Assembly (NCBI RefSeq): GCF_900098925.1
Contig: NZ_LT622359.1
Span: forward strand, 217,414-281,413
From: Bacillus massiliglaciei
Lineage (GTDB): Bacteria; Bacillota; Bacilli; Bacillales; DSM-1321
Direction: 5' to 3'
Length of the DNA stretch: 64,000 nt
Shown here one piece after another: positions 51,397 through 60,691 of this stretch. Positions within the stretch are counted from its first letter, which is position 1, and each line of letters begins with the position of its first letter. The notes under the pieces were generated by a model. That model was not told the DNA's origin. It was given only the letters and a program-made list of their open reading frames with translations, and did no database searches. Position numbers and translations under genes: made by a program.

Positions 51397-52068
51397 ATGA
51401 GGATTTTAGTAGTAGAAGATAATGTTTCTCTTCTCCAGTCCATTGAGGAGATCTTATCTGATGAATATGAGGTAGACACAGCGGATAATGGTGATGATGG
51501 GCTCTTCTTGGCTCTTCAGCATATTCATGATGCCATTATACTGGATGTTATGCTGCCCGGCATGAATGGCTTTGAAATTGTAAAGCATCTCAGGAAGGAA
51601 AAAATTGAGACGGGCGTTTTATTCCTGACGGCAAAGGATGCCCTCGAAGATCGTGTGAAGGGTCTTGAGATGGGCGGTGACGATTATCTCATTAAACCGT
51701 TTCAAGCTCCGGAATTAAAGGCGAGGATTCGTGCCCTGCTTAGAAGAAGCGGGATCCTATCCATGGAACAAAAAATTCAGTATCGGGGCATTGAGCTTCT
51801 TGGCAAGGAACAAGATATCCTGGTTGACGGCACTCCTGTTAAGATGACGATTAAGCAATATGAGCTTTTGGAATACTTAATCCAGAATAAAGGGAAAATC
51901 CTGACCCGTGAGCAGATCTTTGACCGGATTTGGGGATTCGATTCTGATACAACCATTGCGATTGTAGAAGTATTCATTCATCATCTGAGGAAAAAGCTGG
52001 AGCCTTTTCATTATCAAAAGGATATTCAGACGGTCCGCGGAATCGGCTATATGTTAAAACAACCATAA
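51397..52068 (+). CDS. OmpR-family response regulator of the efflux locus
   Basis: A 223-residue regulator. Receiver: phospho-acceptor Asp in IILDVMLPGMNGFEI, Lys in IKPFQAPEL. Winged helix: KMTIKQYELLEYLIQNKGKIL and VEVFIHHLRKKL...TVRGIGYML. It sits between two transcription units that share an identical direct repeat, which is the natural target. The kinase gene starts 11 bases downstream. Confidence 0.9.
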   Translation: MRILVVEDNVSLLQSIEEILSDEYEVDTADNGDDGLFLALQHIHDAIILDVMLPGMNGFEIVKHLRKEKIETGVLFLTAKDALEDRVKGLEMGGDDYLIKPFQAPELKARIRALLRRSGILSMEQKIQYRGIELLGKEQDILVDGTPVKMTIKQYELLEYLIQNKGKILTREQIFDRIWGFDSDTTIAIVEVFIHHLRKKLEPFHYQKDIQTVRGIGYMLKQP

Positions 52069-52078
52069 GGGGATTACT

Positions 52079-53302
52079 ATGTTTCAAAAGACAAGGCTTC
52101 GGCTTACTTTACTCAATTCGATTGTATTTATTATCATCATTGTCGCTTTGAGCAGGACGATCTATTTGTATACTGAAACTCAGATATATAAGGATGTCAA
52201 TGAATCTTTAACACAGGGAAACCGCATCCAGCCGGCAATCCGCCCTCAGGGGGAATTCAGACTGGGACCCGGGCCGAGCGTGCTGGTATGGGGACCGGAT
52301 CAAACTATTGTAGAACCAAGGGAAATTGAGGGAAGCACCTTTAAAAAGAACGAAGCAAAGTTTTATCCAAAAGTATTTGGAGAGATTGAAGAAATTAAGG
52401 TGGACGGGGCTTCCTACCGTACCTTATCGAGGAAAGTGGCTACGGACTATGGACAGTTTACCGTGCAGTTCATTCGGAATGTAGATGCAGAGGCTTCGAT
52501 TCTTGACACCTTGCTTCTTATCCTGCTGATAGGAGGAGGCATCGGAAGCCTGCTGGCCATTTGGGCAGGATACTTTCTGGCAGGAAGGGCCCTGGTTCCG
52601 ATTCAAAAGTCTTGGGATCAGCAGCAGCAGTTTGTCTCAGATGCTTCTCATGAAATCCGGACACCGCTCGCGGTCATCCAATCAAGAGCAGATCTTCTTT
52701 TTCAGTCGCCAAATGCCACGATTGAAGAAAAGGCAGTCGATATTTCTGTGATATCAAAGGAAGTTCGGAGGCTGAATAGGCTTGTCGGAAGTTTGCTTAC
52801 CTTATCTCGTTCGGACTCCAATCAGATTGAGGTAGAAAAATCAACGTTTTTTCTCGATGAGCTGGTCGCGGATATCGTTGAGCAATACGAGGATATCGCT
52901 TCATTTCAGGAAAAAGACATCATCAATCGTTCTGAACAGAAAGTTGTATTTTTAGGTGACAAAGAAAGGATTCATCAGCTGCTTGTCATACTCATTGATA
53001 ATGCCCTTAAATTTACAGAACCAGGAGGAGCCATTGCCATTGAATGTACAAAAAGTGCGTCAAACATTCTTTTGGCGGTAGAAGATACGGGAATCGGCAT
53101 CCCCCAGGAAGAAATACCGAAAATTTTTGATCGTTTCTATCAAGTAGAGAAGTCAAGAGAAACTCATGAAGGCACCGGCCTGGGCCTTTCCATTGCCAAA
53201 TGGATCTGTGAACAGCATCAAGGAACGATTAAAGTCACAAGCAACCCATATGAGCGCACACGTTTTGAACTCCTTTTTCCTAAAAACCAGAAAAATAAAT
53301 AA
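52079..53302 (+). CDS. Sensor histidine kinase of the efflux locus
   Basis: A 407-residue kinase with two helices (about 9-28 and 146-170) around an external domain of about 115 residues, which is Pro/Gly-rich (IRPQGEFRLGPGPSVLVWGPD). A dimerisation/H-box segment has SDASHEIRTPLAV, the N-box VILIDNALKFTEPGG, then DTGIGIPQEE, and GTGLGLSIAKWI. Probably senses an envelope stress or a toxic compound handled by the pump. Confidence 0.9.
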   Translation: MFQKTRLRLTLLNSIVFIIIIVALSRTIYLYTETQIYKDVNESLTQGNRIQPAIRPQGEFRLGPGPSVLVWGPDQTIVEPREIEGSTFKKNEAKFYPKVFGEIEEIKVDGASYRTLSRKVATDYGQFTVQFIRNVDAEASILDTLLLILLIGGGIGSLLAIWAGYFLAGRALVPIQKSWDQQQQFVSDASHEIRTPLAVIQSRADLLFQSPNATIEEKAVDISVISKEVRRLNRLVGSLLTLSRSDSNQIEVEKSTFFLDELVADIVEQYEDIASFQEKDIINRSEQKVVFLGDKERIHQLLVILIDNALKFTEPGGAIAIECTKSASNILLAVEDTGIGIPQEEIPKIFDRFYQVEKSRETHEGTGLGLSIAKWICEQHQGTIKVTSNPYERTRFELLFPKNQKNK

Positions 53303-53327
53303 AAGATCCTGTGGTATACAGCCAGAG

Positions 53328-53355
53328 ACCAGCTGCATGTACAGCTGGTTTTTTA
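53328..53355 (+). terminator. Terminator after kinase
   Basis: ACCAGCTG (53328-53335) pairs with CAGCTGGT (53342-53349), followed by TTTTTT. Confidence 0.9.
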
Positions 53356-53359
53356 TTCC

Positions 53360-53392
53360 CTTAAGGAAAAGTTAAGGCTGACTTGTGATAAT
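53360..53392 (+). promoter_or_regulatory. Second response-regulator direct repeat and -10
   Basis: CTTAAGGAAAAGTTAAGG (53360-53377) followed, at the same distance as in the efflux operon, by GATAAT (53387-53392) with an upstream TG. It drives the gene at 53425. Confidence 0.75.
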
Positions 53393-53424
53393 GACGGTAT
53401 GTTAAGAAAAAGGAGAGAGACAAA

Positions 53425-53838
53425 GTGAAAAAAGGAGACAAAATCTTGAGGTGGGCAGGAATACTTGCCATGCTGTTTCTGCTCGTATATTCAGCTGCAG
53501 GGATTGCTGCATACGCAGATGGCGGCAATCAGGGGCAGGGCAGAATGAACAGGGGGGAAATACCGCAAATGAATGAGAACCCGATGGATTCTTCTGCCGC
53601 TGAAGGACAAGATGACGGCAGCGGGAATGAACAGGGGCAAACCGGTTTTGCGAGAGGGCCTCAGGGAGTTCAGGCGGATTTTGCAGATAATGAGAAAGGG
53701 AATTTCGGAATGAAACTCTCTCAATTCAGTCATACTGTTCCAGGGCTTATCGTTCATCTCGTATCGGCAATCCTGGCTATCGCCGGAGGAATCTTTATTT
53801 GGAAAAGAAAAGAAAATTCCAGCTTGATACAAGAATAA
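53425..53838 (+). CDS. Small two-helix envelope protein with Gly/Asn/Gln-rich linker
   Basis: A 137-residue protein. Helix 1 (about 9-30) ends at AAYADG, helix 2 (about 106-126) is near the end. Between lies an external linker rich in Gly, Asn and Gln (GGNQGQGRMNRGEIPQMNENP). This resembles the low-complexity tail of the adaptor at 48441. It could be a signal-peptide protein rather than a two-helix one. It shares an identical regulatory repeat with the efflux operon, so it probably belongs to that response. No known family is recognised. Confidence 0.65.
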   Translation: MKKGDKILRWAGILAMLFLLVYSAAGIAAYADGGNQGQGRMNRGEIPQMNENPMDSSAAEGQDDGSGNEQGQTGFARGPQGVQADFADNEKGNFGMKLSQFSHTVPGLIVHLVSAILAIAGGIFIWKRKENSSLIQE

Positions 53839-53855
53839 CTGATGGGAAAAAGGGA

Positions 53856-53900
53856 AAAATCCTAAAAGAGGTAGTAACAACCTTTTTTAGGATTTTTTTT
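53856..53900 (+). terminator. Terminator after envelope gene
   Basis: AAAATCCTAAAAGAGG (53856-53871) pairs with CCTTTTTTAGGATTTT (53881-53896), followed by T. Confidence 0.85.
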
Positions 53901-54138
53901 TACAAAACAGCTATTTCAAACTCACAGCTTTTTTAAAGTTATTCTCTGATAATTTAGAAAAGAAGAAAATTGTGTGAGACATTTTGGGAATACCCTTATT
54001 CCCAAGGGGTTTCTATATTGAATGAGGCTTTGTAATGAAGAATATTAAATGAGTTGTTGCGATTATTAGTAGAATAGTATAATATCTATTTTAGAAAAAA
54101 AGAGGTACGAACAGTAAACGAATTTTTTTGCAGCCCAA

Positions 54139-54152
54139 AGAAAACGTTTGCA
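54139..54152. promoter_or_regulatory. Possible CcpA cre site before nupC
   Basis: AGAAAACGTTTGCA (54139-54152) matches the cre consensus at 12 of 14 positions, including the central CG. It lies about 70 bases upstream of the start. Catabolite repression of nucleoside uptake is plausible. Confidence 0.4.
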
Positions 54153-54219
54153 CAAATGTTCTTTTCAATGTCAGCTGCCTTGTGTTTTTATCAATTCATC
54201 CCTTCGGAGGCTTACTAAA

Positions 54220-55404
54220 ATGAAATATCTAATCGCCATATTAGGACTTTTGGTCGTTTTTGGCTTAGCATTCCTGTTCAGTAATAACAAAAAAAATATT
54301 AAGTACAGACCGATTGCTGTCATGGTGATTGTTCAGCTTATTCTAGCTTATATCTTATTGAATACTAAATTTGGACTCACCATTATCAATGCAATTGCGG
54401 ATGGATTTGGCAAGCTTCTGGAGTGGTCAGGAGAGGGAATCTCGTTTGTCTTTGCAGGAATTGCAAATGAGGGTGAATCGCCGTTCTTCTTAGGCGTTTT
54501 GCTTCCAATCGTTTTTATTTCCGCATTAATTGGTATTCTTCAGTACATTGGTGTTCTTCCGTTCATCATGAAATGGATTGGCTATGCGATCAGTAAAATT
54601 AACGGGATGGGGAAACTGGAATCCTATAATGCGGTTGCTTCCCTGATTGTCGGTCAATCAGAAGTATTTATCACGCTTAAGAAGCAGCTTAGCAATATTT
54701 CGTCTCAAAGAATGTATACATTATGCGCTTCTGCTATGTCGACGGTTTCGATGTCCATTGTAGGCGCGTATATGACGATGATAGAACCAAGATATGTTGT
54801 AACGGCAATTGTCATTAACCTTTTTGGCGGATTTATCATTGCTTCCATCATCAATCCATATGAACTCAAAGAAGGAGAAGATTTCATCGAGCCAGAATTG
54901 CAGGAAGAGAAACAATCTTTCTTTGAAATGCTTGGCGAGTACATCATGGATGGGTTTAAAGTGGCCATTACGGTGGCTGCAATGCTCCTTGGTTTTGTAG
55001 CTTTAATGGCGATGATTAACAGCTTGTTTGATATGATTTTCGGAATCAGCTTCCAGGATATCCTGGGGTATGTGTTTGCCCCATTTGCTTTCCTAATGGG
55101 TGTGCCGCTTTCAGAAACAGTGGCAGCAGGAGGCATCATGGCCGTTAAAATGGTGACGAATGAGTTCGTTGCCATGCTCAGTCTGGTTGATATGAAATCA
55201 ACCCTCAGTGACCGTACTGTAGGAATCGTTTCCGTCTTCCTTGTATCTTTTGCTAACTTCTCTTCTATCGGGATCATTGCCGGGGCGGTAAAAGGCCTGA
55301 ATGAAAAGCAGGGAAATACGGTAGCGCGTTTCGGCTTGAAGCTGCTGTATGGGGCAACTTTAGTCTCTGTGCTGTCAGCAATTATTGTAAGTGTCATTCT
55401 TTAA
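54220..55404 (+). CDS. nupC: Concentrative nucleoside transporter (NupC type)
   Basis: A 394-residue CNT-family nucleoside/proton symporter with about ten helices. Family motifs: SVEVF-like [17 protein letters not shown]-like NEFVAMLSL and [19 protein letters not shown] 54220 after GGAGG is chosen; the longer frame from 54148 starts inside the cre-like site. Length equals B. subtilis NupC. Confidence 0.9.
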   Translation: MKYLIAILGLLVVFGLAFLFSNNKKNIKYRPIAVMVIVQLILAYILLNTKFGLTIINAIADGFGKLLEWSGEGISFVFAGIANEGESPFFLGVLLPIVFISALIGILQYIGVLPFIMKWIGYAISKINGMGKLESYNAVASLIVGQSEVFITLKKQLSNISSQRMYTLCASAMSTVSMSIVGAYMTMIEPRYVVTAIVINLFGGFIIASIINPYELKEGEDFIEPELQEEKQSFFEMLGEYIMDGFKVAITVAAMLLGFVALMAMINSLFDMIFGISFQDILGYVFAPFAFLMGVPLSETVAAGGIMAVKMVTNEFVAMLSLVDMKSTLSDRTVGIVSVFLVSFANFSSIGIIAGAVKGLNEKQGNTVARFGLKLLYGATLVSVLSAIIVSVIL

Positions 55405-55410
55405 GCTTCA

Positions 55411-55455
55411 GACTGTAGACAAACTCGAAATTTCGAGTTGCCTACAGTCTTTTTT
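55411..55455 (+). terminator. Terminator after nupC
   Basis: GACTGTAG with CTACAGTC, extended inward by AAACTCGAAA with TTTCGAGTT, followed by TTTTTT (55450-55455). Confidence 0.9.
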
Positions 55456-55491
55456 CATTTAAATAATAGTAATAGTTTTTAAAATAGTGTT

Positions 55492-55603
55492 AGTTGATTT
55501 TCGTTTCAGCGGCCGTGGCCCAATCCTCCTCGTCGCTTGCTCCTGCGGGGTATCGGCCTTCACGCTTTTCCCGCAGGAGTCGCCGCCTGCACTACAATCA
55601 ACT
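55492..55603. repeat. Intergenic palindromic element, GC-rich
   Basis: AGTTGATT at the left and AATCAACT at the right enclose about 96 bases with CTCCTGCGGG and CCCGCAGGAG. Elements of this type are scattered in Bacillaceae intergenic regions. No coding capacity is seen. Confidence 0.6.
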
Positions 55604-55629
55604 CTTTTCTAAATAAATGTCTGAGGTGA

Positions 55630-55762
55630 ATGGATAGGATGTCGAAAAAACAAATAAGTGAACGTGATCAAATGGAAATGGTTACAATAGAGCAACTTGT
55701 ATCACGGGATCATCTGGTCAGAAAGCTTGAATCAGCGATTGATTTTTCTTTCATCTATCCAC
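55630..55762 (+). pseudogene. IS1182-type transposase, N-terminal remnant
   Basis: The start of the ORF, ERDQMEMVTIEQLVSRDHLVRKLESAIDFSFIY, follows the N-terminus of IS1182/IS4-type transposases. After about 45 residues it runs into a terminator hairpin. Nearly all of the enzyme is missing, so it is the outcome of an internal deletion. Confidence 0.65.
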
Positions 55763-55763
55763 T

Positions 55764-55795
55764 AAGGCTGCTGACTTTGTCAGCAGCCTTTTTTT
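55764..55795 (+). terminator. Strong hairpin behind the IS1182 remnant
   Basis: AAGGCTGCTGAC (55764-55775) pairs with GTCAGCAGCCTT (55779-55790) around TTT, followed by TTTTT. Confidence 0.85.
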
Positions 55796-55902
55796 GTGAA
55801 ATATCTGATGCATAAGATTGCGGGCGGATGGCTGAGACTTTCCAGTTCTGTTTAGTTAGAGATATAATAAAAATAAGATTTTTAGATAACAGAAGGGAAT
55901 GA

Positions 55903-56862
55903 ATGATGAAAGAGCCAAGTGTTGAATCAGCTGTGTTTGCAGGCGGATGTTTTTGGTGTTTGGTGGAACCTTTTGATAAAAAGAAAGGCATCATAGAAGT
56001 AATTTCAGGCTATACAGGGGGTTCAGGTCAATATCCATGGTATAAAGAGGTTCAATCCGGGCTGACGGGTCATATGGAGGCTGTAAAGATTGTCTATGAC
56101 TTAAGTTTCATTTCTTATAAGGAGCTCTTGGACATTTTTTGGATGCTGATTGATCCGACAGATCCGGATGGCCAGTTTTCAGATCGGGGCGGGCAATATG
56201 CTTCAGCTGTTTTTTACGGGAATGAGCGGCAAAAGAGAGAGGCAGAGGAATCCAGAGATCAGCTGGACAGTAGCGGCCGTTTCTGTAAGCCTGTAGTGAC
56301 GCCGATCCGTCCTCTGGAAAATTTTTACCCGGCAGAAGAATACCATCAGGATTTTTACAAAAAGAATCCGTTTCGCTACGCTTTATATCATCAGGGGTCG
56401 GGCAGAGCGGCCTTTTTAAAGGAACATTGGCCTCCGGATAACAGCCATTTGAGGGACAGTCTTTCTGATCTGCAGTTTCGTGTTACCCAGGAAAATGGGA
56501 CGGAACCTCCTTTTGACAATGAATACTGGGACTTCTATGGTGAAGGGATTTATGTGGATATTGTATCAGGAGAGCCTTTGTTCAGTTCCAAAGATAAATA
56601 TGGCAGCGGATGCGGATGGCCGAGCTTCAGTAAGCCGATATTATCCGCTTACGTGAAGGAGAAAATCGACCTAAGCCACCGTATGACCCGTACCGAAGTG
56701 CGCAGCAAGAATGCGGATTCGCATTTAGGACATATCTTCCCTGACGGACCGGGCCCTTCCGGAAACAGATATTGCATAAATTCAGCTGCTCTGAGATTTA
56801 TCCCGAAGGAAGAGATGGAGAAGGAAGGATATGGAGATTTGCTGCTCCTTTTCTCCTTTTAA
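55903..56862 (+). CDS. msrAB: MsrA-MsrB methionine sulfoxide reductase fusion
   Basis: A 319-residue fusion repairing both S and R methionine sulfoxides. The MsrA half starts with the catalytic GGCFWC (14-19) and the MsrB half carries [15 protein letters not shown] and the catalytic Cys in RYCINS. The zinc-binding CxxC pairs of some MsrB proteins are not seen. ATG 55903 or 55906; AAGGG lies upstream. Fits oxidative-stress repair; the nearby split catalase suggests this role may matter more here. Confidence 0.92.
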   Translation: MMKEPSVESAVFAGGCFWCLVEPFDKKKGIIEVISGYTGGSGQYPWYKEVQSGLTGHMEAVKIVYDLSFISYKELLDIFWMLIDPTDPDGQFSDRGGQYASAVFYGNERQKREAEESRDQLDSSGRFCKPVVTPIRPLENFYPAEEYHQDFYKKNPFRYALYHQGSGRAAFLKEHWPPDNSHLRDSLSDLQFRVTQENGTEPPFDNEYWDFYGEGIYVDIVSGEPLFSSKDKYGSGCGWPSFSKPILSAYVKEKIDLSHRMTRTEVRSKNADSHLGHIFPDGPGPSGNRYCINSAALRFIPKEEMEKEGYGDLLLLFSF

Positions 56863-56892
56863 CAATTCTTTGAATAAAAAGGTGAGGCTTCT

Positions 56893-57741
56893 ATGACTAA
56901 TATGAATGAACGGCTAAATCAGTATATGTTAGACCATTCTGGAGACGTAACGGAAAAATGGCTGGAGTTCCGGGAGAAGAAAGATGGGACCCTATATGCT
57001 AAAAATGCGGATAAAGAACTGGAGGCACTCTTGAAGGAACAAAATACTTTAACCAACAAGACCGTTTCCAGCGCATTACTGGAAGATAGGGAGACTTTTA
57101 GGAAGAACAAAGAGGAATGGGTCCAGATTGTCGCTAAAAGCCGGGTAGAATCGAATACACCGGTTTATGAAGTGCTGGACGCCTTAAGTAAAGCACGGAA
57201 GGCGTACTGGGCTTTTGTTGCTGAGTTTGCAGAAACAGAGAAAGTCAGAAAGGAAGACGTGGTTGTCTGGAGCGGACTGATTCATGAGGCCTTTGACGAA
57301 TTGAACCGTGAATTTGCTCAGCAGTATTATGTCTTGACGAATCAATGCTTGATGTCACAGCAGGAGCTGATCAGCGAACTGAGCATACCTGTCATTCCCA
57401 TCATTGAGGGGATTGGTGTTTTACCGATTATCGGGGAAATAGATACACATCGGGCAAATCATATTTTGGAAAATACACCGGCTAAATGTGTTTCATTAAA
57501 AATCACTCATTTATTTATTGATCTTTCCGGTGTCTCTTTTTTGGATACTATGGTGGCCCATCAAATTTTCCATCTTACCAGTGCGCTTCGTCTGTTGGGT
57601 GTGAAAACAACCATCTCAGGAATACGGCCCGAAGTAGCCCAAACTTCTGTACAGCTGGGGCTGGACTTCAGTCAAATTTCGACACACAGTACCTTAAAAC
57701 AGGCCTTTTCACGGCTCGGTATTCACTTAGAGCAAAAATAA
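56893..57741 (+). CDS. RsbR-type stressosome protein (RsbR paralog)
   Basis: A 282-residue protein with an N-terminal helical sensor domain (about 1-150) and a C-terminal STAS domain. The phosphorylatable threonines of RsbR are at matching places: FLDTMVAHQ and AQTSVQLG. RsbR paralogs form the stressosome with RsbS and RsbT and set the level of sigma-B activation. It stands alone here, without rsbS, rsbT or a phosphatase gene, like the orphan paralogs of B. subtilis. Confidence 0.88.
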   Translation: MTNMNERLNQYMLDHSGDVTEKWLEFREKKDGTLYAKNADKELEALLKEQNTLTNKTVSSALLEDRETFRKNKEEWVQIVAKSRVESNTPVYEVLDALSKARKAYWAFVAEFAETEKVRKEDVVVWSGLIHEAFDELNREFAQQYYVLTNQCLMSQQELISELSIPVIPIIEGIGVLPIIGEIDTHRANHILENTPAKCVSLKITHLFIDLSGVSFLDTMVAHQIFHLTSALRLLGVKTTISGIRPEVAQTSVQLGLDFSQISTHSTLKQAFSRLGIHLEQK

Positions 57742-57758
57742 TGAAAAGAAGCGGGGAC

Positions 57759-57911
57759 AAAAAGAGGCTGGGGCATAACTAAAATGTTCATCACTCAATA
57801 CGAATATGAAGGGAAAAAATTCCTTTTAAAAAAATCCGAACTATTCAACATTCTTATTATCGAATGATGAAACTCAGTTCGGATTTTTCTTTGGTTCTCA
57901 GCCTCTTTTTT
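57759..57911. repeat. Nested inverted repeat (MITE-like or terminator)
   Basis: The outer arms AAAAAGAGGCTG (57759-57770) and CAGCCTCTTTTT (57900-57911) enclose inner arms AAAATCCGAACT (57831-57842) and AGTTCGGATTTT (57877-57888). The element could be a non-autonomous element or act as a terminator. Confidence 0.7.
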
Positions 57912-58024
57912 TGCTTAGGCGTATAGATTTCCGTTTAGGGACGCTTTCCGGTGGCACGTCTCGAGCCTAAAGTCTCTCCCGCGTGCTCGTTCCCACAGAG
58001 TCGTCCTTCCACTTTAATCAATTT

Positions 58025-58862
58025 GGTTCTCCTATATCTCGCTCGGCATCAGTCCAGGCCATACGGCGATGAACAGGACCCTTTCGCTTTTCGTTTTTGT
58101 CCAGCAGCAGGGCCCTATCGCCTAGTGTCCTTCCCTTACCTCGGGTCGATAAGTCGAAAACGAAAGGAGAGCCCTTTCGGTTCTCCTATATCTCACTCGG
58201 CATCAGTCCAGGTCATACTGCGATGAACAGGACCCTTTCGCTTTTCGTTTTTGTCCAGCAGCAGGGCCCTATCGCCTAGTGTCCTTCCCTTACCTCGGAT
58301 CGATAAGTCGAAAACGAAAGGAGACCCCTTTCGGTTCTCCTATATCTCGCTCGGCATCAGTCCAGGCCATACGGCGATGAACAGGACCCTTTCGCTTTTC
58401 GTTTTTGTCCAGCAGCAGGGCCCTATCGCCTAGTGTCCTTCCCTTACCTCGGATCGATAAGTCGAAAACGAAAGGAGAGCCCTTTCGGTTCTCCTATATC
58501 TCACTCGGCATCAGTCCAGGTCATACGGCGATGAACAGGACCCTTTCGCTTTTCGTTTTTGTCCAGCAGCAGGGCCCTATCGCCTAGTGTCCTTCCCTTA
58601 CCTCGGGTCGATAAGTCGAAAACGAAAGGAGAGCCCTTTCGGTTCTCCTATATCTCGCTCGGCATCAGTCCAGGTCATACGGCGATGAACAGGACCCTTT
58701 CGCTTTTCGTTTTTGTCCAGCAGCAGGGCCCTATCGCCTAGTGTCCTTCCCTTACCTCGGGTCGATAAGTCGAAAACGAAAGGAGAGCCCTTTCGGTTCT
58801 CCTATATCTCGCTCGGCATCAGTCCAGGTCATACGGCGATGAACAGGACCCTTTCGCTTTTC
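58025..58862. repeat. 154-bp tandem repeat array (5 full units plus 68 bases)
   Basis: Units begin at 58025, 58179, 58333, 58487, 58641 and 58795 (partial), each with GGTTCTCCTATATCTC. They are nearly identical. Variants: GTCGATAAG or ATCGATAAG, and GGCCATAC or GGTCATAC. Each unit holds complementary segments (GGCGAT...ATCGCC; GGAGAGCC...GGTTCTCC). The last unit stops two bases before the glnS stop codon. 154 is not a multiple of 3, so the 60-codon ORFs seen in the units are not a repeated protein. Confidence 0.9.
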
Positions 58863-58863
58863 T

Positions 58864-60519
58864 TTAAATCTTAAAGGAGCTTTTTAGGCTGACAATTTGG
58901 TTGAATACAAGGTGCTCGTTTGTTGTCAGTTTTGGATCGACGTTGTAGTAGCCATGGCGGAAGAATTGGAATTTATCGTGTGCCTTTACTTCTTTCATGT
59001 TTGGCTCTACAAAACCATTGAAGATTTCAAGGGAGTTTGGATTTACTCGTTCCAAGAACGTTTTATCCTCTTCTTCCTCAGCTTCTTCGTCCAAGATCAG
59101 CGGCTGGTAATTGCGGAATTCAGCAGGTACTGCATGTGTTGCATCTACCCAGTGAAGTGTTCCTTTTACTTTTCGTCCTGTAAATCCTGTTCCGCTTTTC
59201 GTTTCTGGATCGTACGTGCAGCGGAGCTCAATGACATTTCCTTCGTCATCCTTGATGACTTCTTCACATTTGATGAAGTAGGCATGTTTTAAGCGAACTT
59301 CATTTCCGGGGAAGAGCCGGAAATATTTCTTCGGAGGATTCTCCATGAAGTCCTCTTGTTCGATATAGATTTCTCTTGAGAAGGGAATCTGTCTTGTCCC
59401 CATTTCTGGCACTTCCGGATTAATTTCAGCGTCGAGCCATTCGGTTTCACCTTCTGGATAATTGGTGATTACGACTTTCAGAGGCTTGATGATTCCCATT
59501 GTACGCGGTGCTTTTAATTTAAGATCTTCGCGGACAAAATGTTCAAGCATTTGGCTGTCGACGGTTCCGTAAGCCTTAGATACCCCGATTTCATGGCAGA
59601 AAGCACGGATTGCTTCCGGTGTGTAGCCGCGGCGCTTTAAGCCGGAAATAGTAGGCATGCGCGGGTCGTCCCAGCCATCTACGAATTTTTCGTCAACCAA
59701 TTGTTTCAATTTCCGTTTGCTCATAACGGTATTGGTGAGGTTTAAGCGGCCAAATTCATATTGGCGGGGCGTGCTTTCCATCTCGCACTTTTCAATGACC
59801 CAGTCATAAAGAGGACGCTGATCTTCAAATTCCAGCGTGCACAGGGAGTGTGTAACGCCTTCAATGGCATCTTCCAATGGATGGGCAAAAGCATACATTG
59901 GGTAAATACACCATTTATCACCTGTGTTATGGTGCTCGGTATGGCTTATACGGTAAATAACCGGGTCACGAAGATTGATATTCGGGGAAGACATATCAAT
60001 TTTTGCGCGGAGAACCTTTTCTCCATTAGCGAACTCGCCGTTCCGCATTTTTTCGAATAACTCAAGGTTTTCTTCTGAAGTTCGGTCCCGGTATGGGCTG
60101 TTTTTGCCGGGTTCAGTCAGTGTTCCGCGGTATTCACGTATTTCATCGGCGTTAAGATCGTCTACATATGCCAAGCCTTTCTTGATAAGCAGAACCGCTT
60201 TATTGTACATCGTGTCAAAGTAATCTGAAGCAAAGAACAGGTTGTCCCATTCATAGCCAAGCCATTTTACGTCTTCCTTGATGGAATTTACATATTCGAC
60301 ATCTTCTTTTAGAGGATTTGTATCGTCGAATCGCAAATTTGTCTGTCCGTTGAAGTCATCCGCCACTCCAAAGTTCAGAACGATTGATTTTGCGTGGCCT
60401 ATATGTAAATAACCGTTCGGCTCAGGGGGGAAGCGGGTAACAATCTTATCGTGTTTTCCAGCCTCTAAATCTTCTTTAATTATATTCTTGATAAAGTTAT
60501 TCGAGGAGTTATGTTCCAA
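58864..60519 (-). CDS. glnS: Glutaminyl-tRNA synthetase
   Basis: A 551-residue class I synthetase charging tRNA-Gln directly. The HIGH motif is at 39-42 (YLHIGHAKS) and the KMSKS-like motif is VMSKRKL near residue 266. The C-terminal anticodon-binding beta barrels follow, and the length is close to that of the E. coli enzyme. Most Bacillus species lack this enzyme and use the GatCAB amidotransferase route, so the gene is likely acquired. The stop lies directly beside the 154-bp repeat array. Confidence 0.94.
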   Translation of the reverse strand: MEHNSSNNFIKNIIKEDLEAGKHDKIVTRFPPEPNGYLHIGHAKSIVLNFGVADDFNGQTNLRFDDTNPLKEDVEYVNSIKEDVKWLGYEWDNLFFASDYFDTMYNKAVLLIKKGLAYVDDLNADEIREYRGTLTEPGKNSPYRDRTSEENLELFEKMRNGEFANGEKVLRAKIDMSSPNINLRDPVIYRISHTEHHNTGDKWCIYPMYAFAHPLEDAIEGVTHSLCTLEFEDQRPLYDWVIEKCEMESTPRQYEFGRLNLTNTVMSKRKLKQLVDEKFVDGWDDPRMPTISGLKRRGYTPEAIRAFCHEIGVSKAYGTVDSQMLEHFVREDLKLKAPRTMGIIKPLKVVITNYPEGETEWLDAEINPEVPEMGTRQIPFSREIYIEQEDFMENPPKKYFRLFPGNEVRLKHAYFIKCEEVIKDDEGNVIELRCTYDPETKSGTGFTGRKVKGTLHWVDATHAVPAEFRNYQPLILDEEAEEEEDKTFLERVNPNSLEIFNGFVEPNMKEVKAHDKFQFFRHGYYNVDPKLTTNEHLVFNQIVSLKSSFKI

Positions 60520-60651
60520 CAGTTTTCAACCTCTTTCGTTTAAAGATCCTTCTTTTAATTTTACCTGTATATATACCATAAATACAGCCTTTTTTCCATG
60601 GTTTGAGGCTGAGGCCCCATTCTCTGCCTATCATTGTTGTCATCAATCACG

Positions 60652-60681
60652 AAAAAAAACCCTTTCTTTGTTCTGAAAGGG
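60652..60681 (-). terminator. Terminator of glpQ
   Basis: On the minus strand CCCTTTC pairs with GAAAGGG around an 8-base loop, followed by eight T. It ends the glpQ message ahead of glnS. Confidence 0.85.
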
Positions 60682-60691
60682 GAGGCAGTTT

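Noticed and set aside
58097..58741. Four near-identical 60-codon ORFs
   Set aside because: They are shadows of the 154-bp repeat; the unit length is not a multiple of three, so the frame changes between units.
58025..58862. CRISPR array
   Set aside because: Units are contiguous and 154 bases long with no unique spacers and no cas genes nearby.
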